From assembly GCA_035048495.1 (NCBI GenBank), contig CM068552.1, positions 22,446,154 through 22,510,153 on the forward strand: a stretch of 64,000 nt of DNA, written 5' to 3'. Source of the DNA: Euptelea pleiosperma (taxonomy: Eukaryota; Streptophyta; Magnoliopsida; Ranunculales; Eupteleaceae). Shown piece after piece: positions 21,540 through 32,050 of this stretch. The notes beneath the pieces are model-generated. The model saw nothing but the letters and a program-made list of their open reading frames with translations. It was not told the origin of the DNA and made no database searches. How positions within the stretch are numbered: position 1 is the stretch's first letter; each line of letters opens with the position of its first letter. Both the position numbers and the translations under genes were made by a program.

Positions 21540-22065
21540 TTGATAGAAGTCCATTCCCGCCAAGTATGCTGCTGATCTTGTCGGAATGATATAAATATCA
21601 CTCCCGCCAAGTAAGCCGTTTGATCTTGCCAGGATGTGCTTGAATATCCTTCCTGTCAAGCGTGTCACTTGACCTTGTTGGGATGAGATAAACGTTACTC
21701 CTGTCAAGTATGCCGTCTGACCTTATAGGGATGTATTGAACATCATTCCCGCTAAGTATGATAACTAAACCTGTTGGGATGAGTTGAATGTCGATCCCGT
21801 CAACAATATCGGGATGAGATGCTTAGAGTTGCCTGGTTGAGATGCCGGGATGAGATGCTGGGAGTTGCCGGGTTGAGTTCCCGGGATGAGATGCTAGAGT
21901 TGCCAGGATGAGTTCCCGGGATAAGATGTTGGAGTTGGCGGGATAAGTTCTCGGGTTGAAATGTTGGAGTTCCCGGGATGAGATGTTAGAGTTCTTAGGA
22001 TGAGATGCTTGAGTTGCTAGGATGAGTTCCCGGGTTGAGATGTTGGAGTTCCCGGGATGAGATGT
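21540..22065. repeat. Two adjacent LTR minisatellites
   Basis: First array (about 21540-21800): roughly 60-bp units on TCCCGCCAAGTATGCCGTCTGATCTTG with GGGATGAGAT. Second array (about 21800-22065): roughly 30-35-bp units on TTCCCGGGATGAGATGYTRGAGTTGC. The first passes into the second, sharing the GGGATGAGAT core. They precede another GTGAAAATTATGGTACCCA end at 22139. Confidence 0.75.
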
Positions 22066-22157
22066 TAGAATGCACCCTTTGAAATATCATCGATGGATGC
22101 ACACCTTGAGATATGTGCACATCAATCCTTGAGATTCGTGTGAAAATTATGGTACCC

Positions 22158-22796
22158 ATAGTTATGATTCTAGATGAAAACCTACGCAGAGGAAGATCAA
22201 GCACTAGGCTTTGATCAAAAGGGAAGTGAAGAGCTCACAAGAATGACAATGGAAGCTAGGACTTTTTTCTCTTCGTAAATGACAACTCTTCTTTAGAAAC
22301 TCTTTCTTGTTGTCTGTCAATGTCAACTTAATAAAACCTAAGAGGAGCTCTATTTATAAGAGTTTAGAAGCTCAAGGTCGTGCAAGTAATGGAAAAGTGG
22401 GAACACAAAAATCATATATAAAATTTGACAATTTCTACGAAGTCTAATAAATTGTACTGTATGTCCAATCGATTGTACTGTACGGATGGGTTTTTGTTCA
22501 TCAATGTAAGCAATTGTACTTAGGGTCTAACCGACCATATTCTTTCAAAGTTCTGTCCCAAATGGTCCAATCGATTGTACTCAGAGATCCAATCGATCAG
22601 ACTGGTCTAATCGATTATAGAGTAAACTCCAATCGATTGTACTCAGAGGTCCAATCGATCGGACTTGTTGTGGAGTAAACTCTAATTGATCAAATTTTCC
22701 TTAGTCAATATTATTACTTCTTTTGTACTATTTTGACATGGGTCTGTCCTATTTCAAGGTGCGACCATTATATTTTTATCTATTAAAAATCTATTC
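22158..22796. other. No gene; repeat-rich DNA with TCCAATCGATTGTACT motifs
   Basis: The short segment TCCAATCGATTGTACTCAGA and the variant TCCAATCGATCGGACT recur several times between about 22480 and 22690. This is LTR-like in style. No conserved coding was found. Confidence 0.4.
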
Positions 22797-23055
22797 CTAT
22801 GGCCACTAAGTCACTTACATTCCTATGCGAGCGAACACGATCTTCAACAGATAAGTAGCAGTTACTCAGATGACTCAGGTCGTTAACCGACGTCTGATTC
22901 TTGTGATATTTGTCTTTTAGTCTTCACGTAGTCGGCGAAGTATACGTACCACGACATCTTTAAAGCTATACTTGTGCTCGTAGGAATGGTTACAAGAATG
23001 TTTATGTCACACAGAATCTTTGCTAAAACTAGAATATGAATTTATTCCTTATAAT
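22797..23055 (-). repeat. Right arm of the long inverted repeat
   Basis: Reverse complement of 20231-20486. On the plus strand it runs from GGCCACTAAGTCACTTAC to the segment AATCTCCCCCTTTAGCAATTC. The latter 'TCTCCCCCTTT' phrase is common just before the 3' LTR of copia elements read on the opposite strand. Confidence 0.6.
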
Positions 23056-24219
23056 CTCCCCCTTTAGCAATTCTGTGACAAAAACATTAATCACATAAAG
23101 AGTAAACAAAATTAAGAATTAAATCCCACCCCTTTACATGATTCACTCACTATCTCACATTCTTTAAGAGATAACAAATATATAATAGAAGTATACTTTA
23201 ATATGTTTCCTACACATCCACCAATAATACATACCCTATAATATCATCGGCAAAAGAAATATAAAAATTAAAATAATACAGTAGTAAAAATTGCACATAG
23301 GATTAACATGTAATACTAAACATGGTAGAGAAATTGAAAAAATAAATAAAAATTTTCTCCCCTATCTCATGCATCTACTTGTTTACCACTTTTGGTTTTT
23401 CTCTCCCCCTTTTTGTAACAGATTGACAAAGGTACAGAAATATAAGCAGATAACTAACATGCATTGAATATAGAACTGAAGTACAAGTGCAACAATATAG
23501 TCATTTCATTTGTAAATAGCATAACATCATTAACATTCAAAATCAAGTTTAAGAGAAGTCTTAATCATTTGTGATGATACCTTGGACAATCGAATCAAAG
23601 AATATTAGAACAAAGAAATCGAGCTCTAGAAGTGAAAGAAAATATTTTTGAAAACCAATGATTAGAAAGAAAATGAAGGCTTATTCTGACATTAGTTGAT
23701 AAGAATTGATATTTAGAGAAGCCTAAAAGTTTGAACTTTTTAAGATTGAAATCGGATGAGTTCAAGAACTGAAAATTATCTAGGCATTGTGTCAGTTAAG
23801 TCAAATACTACTATAACATTGTGAAAAGTCTCAGTTGTCAATCCCAAGAATACTTAGTTCTTTGGAAATATATATCGCTGTGTTCTAAATCCGATGAAGA
23901 CTGGAGTGTCAAAGATCAAGTGGACTTCGACAAACAAATCAAAGAAGAATTAAAGCTGAAGAAAATCAACCCAAGTGTTCAAGATCCACTGAAGACAAAG
24001 TCAAGTTCAAGCATGAAGATTAAATAATCAAAGTACGTTCTCACTCAACGAACATTCAACTATAAAGAATCTTGTGTTGCGGTTACTTACGTACATCTAA
24101 GGGTACACTGCACGTTGCCAGCGGATCAAGAGTTACCCTAGACGGTTCATTGATAATTAGGTATCATGTGTGTGAACAAATACATAATATAAGGATTGTT
24201 CGGTGTAGGACTAAGACAT
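23056..24219. other. A+T-rich copia-type noncoding DNA, no gene
   Basis: A second CTCTCCCCCTTTTTGTAACAG phrase occurs near 23400. The open frame at 23821-24027 is lysine/serine-rich with no recognisable domain and no splice support. I take the region as the noncoding part of a retroelement. Confidence 0.35.
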
Positions 24220-25476
24220 CTGGTAGACTAACCATTTTGAGCGGGCGACCGGGGCCGACCGGCCAAAAAGGTGCGGCCGACCGAAACTCTTGGCTTCGGA
24301 AAAACTTGTTGCTAACCTGAGCGGGCGACCGAACAAAAGGTTCGGTTGACCGAAGTCCGGTCAATCGACTAAACATGCGATCGACCCCCCCTTTTCAGAT
24401 CTCGTTTTGACTTAATCTCTTCTGCGATTTTAGGCGCACTTTGGCCCTTCAAACGGCTATATTTGGTTCGGTTCTATTGATAGGAGGCTTGCTAATAAAT
24501 TAGAGCCCTCTCTTCTCACAAGAATCAACCCAATCAAGAGATCTCTAATCTCACATTCTTTTATTATCATTCTTTGAGTCCAAGATCTGGAATTTGAAGA
24601 GCTTCACCTGTGCAAATCTGTACATCCTTTGTGAAGGCTCTAGATTTTTTGAGAGAGCTTCACATGAGCAAATCTGATTCATCTATTGTGGAGGTTGCTC
24701 TAATTGTTTGAAAAGACTATGAAGGATATTGTTTCATGTAATCATCTTCTTCCAAGAAGAGGATCATCATTAGCAAAGTGTCTCTGTGGAGAATTCTTCT
24801 ACAAGGATTTACCATTTTATCGAATTCATCAAAAGATAAGTATTTCCTAGAACAAACCTTTTAGAGTGAATTCAATATTATCAAACCTGAATTGTTTGTG
24901 ATTGGTGCATGAGTGAGTACTCATTAAATTAAGTTGAGGAAGGTGGAATCCTTTAGAAATCCGTTTCTCTAAAATACTACGGGCCTAGTGTGACTCTCTA
25001 AGTGAATCGAGAAGTGATTCTCGTATAGATCGAGTTGAGGATTGTAGATCCATGAGAGTAGGGCTTCTGTAAATAGACTACTAGCCTAGGCTGACTCTCT
25101 AAGTGAGTGAGAAGCGATTCTCTTTAGATTGAGACTAAGTGTAATCTTAGTTTTTTGTTATTTATTTCGATTGGAAATGTTGTAATGCATGATTAAAATA
25201 CTATAATACTACTCGTGGTGAGTATTGGACAATGGACGTAGGTGCGGAGTAGCCTAACCACTATAAATCTGAGTCTCGTGTGATTATGAATTTTTGCATA
25301 TTTTATCTCAGATTTTTTCAAATCTATGTTCTGTGGATGATTCGTATTGTGATTGTTTGATCATTCTCCACCTTGTGTGATCATTAATTTCTAATCCATA
25401 TAGAATCCGTAGAGAAATTAAAAATTATCCTATTCACCTCCCTCTAGGACATAACGTGGTAATTAAAAGAGAATTT
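24220..25476 (+). repeat. Repeat R, LTR-like, direct copy
   Basis: About 1.25 kb matching, in inverted orientation, 62909-64000 over nearly its full length. Anchors are TTTTGACTTAATCTCTTCTG, GGCGCACTTTGGCCCTTCAAA, GGCTGACTCTCTAAGTGAG and GATCATTAATTTCTAATCC. It ends in CCTATTCACCTCCCTCTAGGA followed by ACGTGGTAATTAAAAGAGAA. The left part is rich in GGCCGACCGG/GACCGAAGTCCGGTCAATCG motifs. The style is that of a copia LTR end, but primer site and partner are missing. Confidence 0.6.
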
Positions 25477-26284
25477 CACATTGTAATGAAGAAATTTTGT
25501 GCTCTTTGTGAACTTGATGTGAATAGTGATCTGACAATTTAATCTGGATAAAACAAGACACAAGATTTTCAAAAAATCACTAATACCATATTTATAGAAT
25601 GCCGAAGGTATCTTGTATCTAAATATGAAATCCTTATTAGAGTTAAGGGTTCTCTCATTACACTCATTTGTCAAGTGTGTTTGCTAATAAGATGCAAATT
25701 TTTCTAGCAAATTTGGCTGTTTTAACTTGTGTCAATGGTAGCTAGCTTTTATGCTTCTTGAACAGGTAGCCATTTTCTGTAACAAAATGAATCAAACTTT
25801 AATATTAACAAGGCTATACATATGGTTTTCACTCTGTAGAAAAATGTGACTTTTTCCATGACTATCAATCTCAAATCGGGAAGCCAACAGTCGATTGTAG
25901 TGCAGTTTTGAAATCAACTGAGAGTAGTAATACTACTACTTTGAAGACATATCTGATAGAGGTTTATTCCTTATTCTTGGAGAATGATAATAAAAAAAAA
26001 ATTCTTCAATCTTAGCTAGTACCCCAAACTAATAAGTCAGTGTGCTTGTGAAATTTCAAGTTAAAAGAGTTCAATATTTCAATTAACTAGGAGATAGTAA
26101 AAAAGACTAATCATAAAAAATACCATTAGAATTATCAACCATGATTTAATCATTGTTTTACCATTGTGAGTTCTATTTTTAGGATTGTTAGAATTAGTGC
26201 CAATCAACCAGTTTCAAAAGAATGCCTATCAAAACTATAAAAAAAATTAAAAACACAAAGAAGAAAAAAAAATACAGCAATGGA
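25477..26284. other. No gene recognised
   Basis: A+T-rich DNA with short frames only. It lies downstream, in minus sense, of the copia RNase H and is probably that element's untranslated 3' region. Confidence 0.4.
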
Positions 26285-26954
26285 ATCAATCATTCAATTA
26301 AGTTGATACCGATGGATTTTCGAAGAAATTCAAATCTCACGACATCAAGAGGTTTTGTAAAAATATCAACTAATTAGTTCTCTGTAGGAACATTTTCCAA
26401 TGTGATAATCTTTTCTTCAACAAGATCTCTAATAAAATGATGACGAATGTCAATATGTTTAGTTCTTAGAGTGTTGAACAGATTTTTAGAGATATTAATA
26501 GCACTATATTATCACAATAAATAGTCATTATGCCTTGATTTATCCTATAGTATTGTAACATCTGCTTCATCCAGAGCAGTTGAGTACAACAGCTCCTAGC
26601 TGCAATGTACTCGACTTCAGCAGTATATAAAGTAATACAACTTTGTTTCTTGATTTGCCAATTGACTAAGTTGTTTTCAACATAAAAACACCCTCTATTG
26701 GTACTTTTTCTATTATCAACATTACCAGCCCAGTCAGCATCAGAATAACTAGCCAACTCTGTAGTTGTATCAAAAGAATACCAGAGACCATATCCTATAG
26801 TTTCACTAACATATCTGATAATGCGCTTAACCACAAGAAGATGAGATTCTTTAGGATTGGCTTGGAATCGAGCACAAGCACCAACACTGAAGAAATATCG
26901 GTATGGCTTACTATAAGATATAGTAAACTCCCAATTATGCTTCTTGATATTCAC
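26285..26954 (-). pseudogene. Ty1/copia RNase H remnant (second element)
   Basis: On the minus strand 26954-26466 reads VGACARFQANPKESHLLVVK, then SYSDADWAGNVDNRKST, NLVNWQIKKQSCITLYTAEV and LLWMKQML, followed by a DN motif. This is the copia connection domain and RNase H. After a frame break the terminal part continues to about 26285 (RTKHIDIRHHFIRDLVEEK, VDIFTKPLD). Reverse transcriptase and integrase are absent. It differs in sequence from the copia at 15-18 kb, so a second family is present. Confidence 0.85.
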
Positions 26955-28234
26955 TCAAAAGTGCTTATTTTAAGTCATTATCTTTTTAGCGTTCGCACTC
27001 TCCTACGTAAAATTTTTATTTTTATTAACTTTTTTACGTAAGAGTTTCATCCATTGCGTAGCACACACTTTTCTGGACAAAATGAGTTATTTTCTTGATT
27101 TAAACACACTCTCGAAGTCTAGATATTTAGCCATTTTGATTAAGTCTCATTACGTGCTTCTTCTATTGTAGAAACACCAATCGGAGGATTCTAATGAATT
27201 GCGGGCCCACAATTGGCCTTTAAAGCTTATGATCAAAGCTTAAAGAGCCAGTATGGTAAGACGATAAGATATATGACGAGTGCAAGCTGAGTCAGAGGAT
27301 TGAAGAACTAGAGAGACAACCGAGAGAGCATGAGAGTCAATTCCCGAGAGAAGAGACTAAGGAGATTAAAACCTAAACAACTAACACAAGATGAATGCAT
27401 GTTCAGTTAGTAAAGCTTGCAGAAGATCAAGTCAAAGACCAGGATTCAAGACCCTCTATTAACATTTTTTTCTTTAGTTTGTATCATTTTCTCTATCATC
27501 TCTAAACCCTCACTCTCTCTCTCCTTTCAATATCAACCATATCCGATCCTCTCTCCTTTCGCAATTACTCTATCCTATGGTCTACCTTGACCGATCTCCA
27601 CCATCCACCTTCATCCATCATCATCTGAGTCATCCGATCGACCATCTAATTATCATGATCGCCACCCAATCTAATTCTCCCTAACTAACTCTCATCCTTG
27701 CCTTCTGATCCCCCACTCATTCAGTGGGCCACCAAGATCGTGGGCCAAAAGTTTAGCCCGACAAAACTATGGTGGAACAATTGTTTCACGAAGTTGACAT
27801 TTTTGAAAAGAAAAGATTTTATTACAAAAGGAAAGATTTCAAAAATGGAAAGAAGTTCGTGATTTTTCAAAAGCATTGATTTAAAAATATTTTTTGGAGA
27901 ATCCTTTAAAAAGGAGATTTTGGAAATAAAAGAACGGGAAGGTAGGTTTTCAAATCTTGGAATGATATTTGGAAACTTCTGTTTTGACTTTCTAAAAAAA
28001 TAGATTCTTTACAAAGCAAAGGATATTGTTTAAAGAGGGCTGAATTCAATGTTAAAAATGGTACATTTGGAGAGAAGAAAGTTGCTGGACCATTTTAGCT
28101 GTCCAGGTGGCCGGATTGATGATTTTCAAAATAAATAAGGATTTCTTTTAAGAGAATGGCTGATATAAGGAAACATTAATGGCTGAACTAAATTATTATA
28201 ATTAACTTGTTCTTTCGATCTTCTTCAATTTTAG
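26955..28234. other. No gene recognised
   Basis: T-rich then purine-rich DNA. It may be the body of the CACTA remnant that carries the protease exons just downstream, but no transposase motif was found in six frames. Confidence 0.35.
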
Positions 28235-28770
28235 GAGCCACTAGATCTTGGTTGTTATTGATCCCTCAAATAATAAGTTTTATTGGCTTGATTCATTGGG
28301 CCCATCGATCCGTTCGAAGGTCAAAAACATTGTCAAAAAGTATGTTTATTGTTATTATGACTCTATTTCACGTAATTTTAACAAACATATAGTTTGAATG
28401 TTTGAACTTCCATTTTTAAGGGCATTTGAAAAATTGAAAGATTATGGGATACAAAGGGCACAACCGGAGTGGATATCCGTGAAGGTAAATTTGTAGTTTT
28501 TTTGTTCAAAGTCAATTCTACAGATTTAAGACGATTAACTTTTAATTATGACATACTTGATTGCAGTGCCCTAAACAACTTGATTCAAAGTCATGCGGAT
28601 TTTATGTGATGAAGTACATGAAAGATCTCGTCGAGGATAAGAATGGTGGGTTGCCAATCAACAAACGTGTTGCTATAACATCAAAGAGCATATACACTCA
28701 AGATGAATTGGACGATGTTAGATTGGAGTGGATTAATACCATCAAACCATATTTGATGAGTACTATTTAA
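28235..28770 (+). pseudogene. Ulp1-type cysteine protease (C48) exons of a transposon
   Basis: Three pieces fit together with GT-AG introns. About 28235-28320 reads SH, a stop, then ILVVIDPSNNKFYWLDSL. Piece 28421-28484 ends in QRAQPEWISVK. Piece 28567-28770 opens CPKQLDSKSCGFYVMKYMKD. The catalytic triad of Ulp1/SENP proteases is visible as His (at 28239), Asp (WLD) and Cys (SCG), with the oxyanion Gln in CPKQ. One premature TAG replaces the conserved Trp after His, so the copy is dead. Proteases of this type are carried as accessory genes by plant CACTA and Mutator-like transposons. A CACTA end lies 0.9 kb downstream. Confidence 0.75.
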
Positions 28771-29319
28771 CGAAGTCGCAAAGGTGATTGTTATTTTTTG
28801 CAACTTTACATGACCTTTTTAATCTTAAAGTGCTCTATGAATGGTAATAGAACTGACATACATATATTTCTCTTTTGTAGATTTTGTGGTTGGGATAGCT
28901 TGATGGAAGAGTACTCTATGAAATATTGCTAGAGAAGATCTTTAATATTAATTTTTGTTTTTATATAGAATTAGTTCGATATTTTTGTTCATTCTTGTGC
29001 TTCAATATTATGATCTTATAGAATGACAAATCTAAAATTATATTTTACTCTTATATGAAAATTGGTACTGTTTCAAATTCTCTCCTTTATGGATCCCTAC
29101 AAATCTATAATGTTTGAAGTCTTGATATATAGTGCTCTCAAAGCCTACAAATAGGCATAATTTTGCACTAGGAAAAATGTACAGTAATTCCTATTACGAA
29201 TGTCTTTTTCTTGTTTTGAACTATTGTTGGGACTATGAACCATCATTTGTGATTTTTTGGCATTTGTCAGGTGATTCTGTAACTTTTTTTTAGATTTAAA
29301 AAAAAAAAAAAAAGGGGAA
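28771..29319. other. Transposon 3' region, no gene
   Basis: A+T-rich DNA between the protease exons and the CACTA subterminal repeats, with an A15 run at 29298-29313. No coding pattern. Confidence 0.4.
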
Positions 29320-29711
29320 CGACTACGGTTTTGAGCAACACCGTAGTCTTCAAAATGGTAATGTTTAAACAATAGAATACGGTTTCTCAGCAAATAATAG
29401 TCTTTTGTATAGACTTATCACTACGGTTTTGGAAAAACCATAGTCGTTTCTGGATGTTTAGCTACGAGGAAGAACCATTAAGACTACGGTTGTTCAAAAA
29501 ATCGAGGTCTTTTATCTAGTCTTACAACTTCCTTTTTTAATAAAACCGTTGCCTTAGAGTACTTATAGACCACAATGAAAAACCGTGGTCATTTTGGAAG
29601 ACTTTAGAAAACGCGCGCTTAGACTACGCATTTAGAACTGATTTTAGACCACGGTTTAAGATGAAAGACAACGGTTTTTAACCGTCATCTAAAGGGTTTT
29701 TTGTAGTAGTG
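29320..29711. mobile_element. CACTA transposon 3' terminus with subterminal repeats
   Basis: It ends GGTTTTTTGTAGTAGTG at 29711, the complement of a CACTACTACAAAAAACC terminal repeat. Upstream, ACTACGGTTTT / AAAACCGTAGTC-type motifs alternate in both orientations at least eight times over about 380 bp. Terminal sequence plus dense inverted subterminal motifs are diagnostic of the CACTA superfamily. The 5' terminus was not found in the window. Confidence 0.75.
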
Positions 29712-29849
29712 ATTGGATGGTTAGAGGAGGATATATCTTGGCATGAAGTGGGACCCACATGTTTAGGATATGAATATCTTGGATGATCCCTCATAAAATG
29801 GAAGACTCCCACACGTGGCTGTGATCTAATTCTCACACGTCCATGACAT

Positions 29850-30380
29850 TCCGAGTCGAGTTCACCTCTTTCTTAATAGAATTGTTTATCTTAGAAGAAG
29901 TTTGGTGTTCTCTTCTTAGCTTGTGGCAGTCTTTTATCACATGACCCAATGTTTTACAATGCGCAAAAAGACGATTGTTTTTAAAATTTTAGATTGGTCA
30001 ATGATAGGAGTAGAAAAAACTTTTGCTTTTGACAAACGTCTTCTTTGAGGTAGACGCAGTCTTGATTGGGTTTGTAACCCAAACCACACTTATCTCCATA
30101 GTATTTTTCAACCTACAGAATCTCATCAAGTTTAACAGTGTTAAAGGAAAAACTACTTACATCCCTTTTCAGATTGAGAATCTTGTTCTCAAGGAATTTT
30201 TTATTTTGTACAAAGGTTTGGAATTCACATTCCAGGGACTTGTTTCTATCAACCAGAGACTTGTTCTCTTGCTCATATTGCTCAACTAACACCTTTAATC
30301 TTTCAGTACGGTGTTGAGCTATAAGGCTTTGTTCTCATAGTCCAATACCTTGACTTTGTCTAATAGTACTTTGTTAGCCT
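29850..30380 (-). pseudogene. Probable copia gag-like fragment with a zinc knuckle
   Basis: On the minus strand about 29985-29925 reads AHCKTLGHVIKDCHKLRR, a CX2CX4HX4C zinc-knuckle pattern whose first Cys is lost. Upstream (30380-30040) the frames are rich in Leu, Lys and Glu with a coiled-coil look. They include a stretch near NPIKTASTSKKTFVKSKS resembling linker text of copia gag proteins. Several stops are present. Assignment is from pattern memory only. Confidence 0.4.
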
Positions 30381-30384
30381 TTAT

Positions 30385-30560
30385 ACAATGAAAAAATATA
30401 TGATCATTTAACTAAACATTCACCAAGCAAAGAGGGTAATGATCAACAACACTAATACCTCTCCTCCAAAGAAAATCCGTAGTTTGAACTCTTTCCCTAA
30501 TCGTTTACCAAACTAAGAATCAAACTTTTGAAGGCACCTTTCTACTCAGACTCGACTTGT
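30385..30560 (-). pseudogene. Possible LINE zinc-binding RT (zf-RVT) fragment
   Basis: On the minus strand the frame reads a segment like GAFKSLILSLVNDxGKSSNY in one frame and KVPSKVxFLVW...LWRRG...DHIFFHC in another. The latter resembles the zf-RVT tail of plant L1-type LINEs (W-K-x-P-x-K-V...FxW... L-x-R-R-G ... H-x-F-x-x-C). Stops and at least one frame shift break it, and no reverse transcriptase core was found beside it. Confidence 0.35.
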
Positions 30561-31201
30561 CAGAAAATCTTCTGCTCCACAATGTTCCACTGCCTCATAA
30601 AAAGAACGAACTAAGAAAATCTCTTTACTATAAAAAAAAAAAAAATCCACATTCTCACATCCTTTGACAATAAGAGAAGTCATTATCAGGAATCTACATC
30701 TTAGATCATGGAACTCAGTGTTAAGAGAAGTCTCTGAGCATCACCATCATTCCAAAAAAACAATTCTATCACCTCTATTAGCCCGGCCTGAACACCACCC
30801 CTTCCTCAAACTTCTACATCTCACTCACAATCCCTTTTCACACTCCACACCCATACGGACCTCTTGGCTCGCCACTAGACCAACTTAGTTCCCAAAAAAG
30901 TTCCAACTATATTAAAACAATCCCACTCTCTCACAATGTCAAACTTTTAGTGTTGCATTGCCCGTTCAAAGCGTGTTTAAAGAAAAGAGCAATCGTGTGT
31001 AGTTTCTTGTAATCCAAACCATCCAATGGAAGATTTATGCTTCTTATTGCATGGTCCCATGGCCTCAAAACCACACAGAGAATGATCCTAACCATCTATT
31101 CCATAGAATTTCCATTGACACGTTCTCATAACTAGCAGATCATCTGCTTGTAAAAAAGATTTGCAGATCATCTAACAAGCCCCAAAATGCATATAGTAGT
31201 A
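30561..31201. other. No gene recognised
   Basis: C/A-rich short frames without conserved motif. A 13-14-base A run occurs near 30632. Possibly more LINE sequence, but not recognisable. Confidence 0.35.
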
Positions 31202-31210
31202 CAACGACAG

Positions 31211-31585
31211 GAGTAAAACTTGCATGACCGTCACACTATGAACCACGTGGCACATTTTTAGAGAACACTGACCGTATGGATGTTTGACCAATCCCTAGGT
31301 GAACCAAGAAACCAAAAATCAAACTGATTAGTGATTTCTAAGAGTTGGATTAGAGTCATATTCATGGGTTGATTTTAACCGTGGGAATTTGAGCATTATT
31401 TGGGGTACTGGGGTACAAGATCGAAGGGTTTTAAATCACTAATCAGACTAATTTTTGGTTTGTACAATCACCTAGGAATGGGACAAACATCCATACGGTC
31501 AACGTTCTCTAAAACTGTGCCACATGGCTCATATTGTGGGCGGTCAGGGCTTATATGACCGTCGGCGGCCATGCAAGCTTTCCTC
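31211..31585. mobile_element. Mutator-type MITE family A, best complete copy
   Basis: It starts GAGTAAAACTTGCATGACCG and ends in the complement (...GCCATGCAAGCTTTCCTC). The arms are inverted over about 110-130 bp, with blocks ACCACGTGGCACATTTTTAG, CTGACCGTATGGATGTTTGA and CTGATTAGTGATTT mirrored on the right. The flanks CAACGACAG and CAATGTACAG agree with one gap, compatible with a decayed 9-bp duplication. It lies about 465 bp upstream of the LRR receptor start codon. Confidence 0.7.
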
Positions 31586-32050
31586 CAATGTACAGGCCAA
31601 AAAGAATGTGAATCGCCACTGTTAATACAGTCCAAGAAGAATCAAAAATCCAAAACCGCCAATCAGTATCAATTACCAAACAGAAAGAACATTCCACATT
31701 TCTCCCTCTTCCCCCTCGTTTTATCTGTTTTTGTTTCAAAAATCTAACTCTTCCTTACTCTAAAAACCTCTCTTTGCTTTCAAGTTTCACAATTCTTGGT
31801 CTCAACAGCTCTGTTTTCTTCACTCCTTCGAATGATTTCTTTACATGTGTAATTGCAGAAACAGGGGTTCGAACTTGGGTTTCATTCATTTTTTTCCTTC
31901 TTTGTTGACGAACAATCTCCATTTTAGTAGAGTTTTTCACTTCTCTGGAATGTTTGGGTTGATGGGTGTTTCTTGTTTTGGGTCTCTGTAATACCTCTCA
32001 TGTATTCTTGAAGAAAAATCAGTAACAGAACATACAGAATTGCAGAGAAG
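31586..32050 (+). promoter_or_regulatory. Proximal promoter and 5' UTR of the LRR receptor gene
   Basis: Between the MITE end and the ATG at 32051. A pyrimidine-rich block (TCTCCCTCTTCCCCCTCG near 31701) and T-rich tracts resemble plant 5' leaders. No convincing TATA box at a defined distance could be chosen, and the transcription start is not visible from sequence. Confidence 0.4.

Noticed and set aside
23821..24027. 68-residue lysine-rich frame
   Set aside because: Lies in retroelement noncoding DNA; no motif, and no continuation across plausible splice sites.
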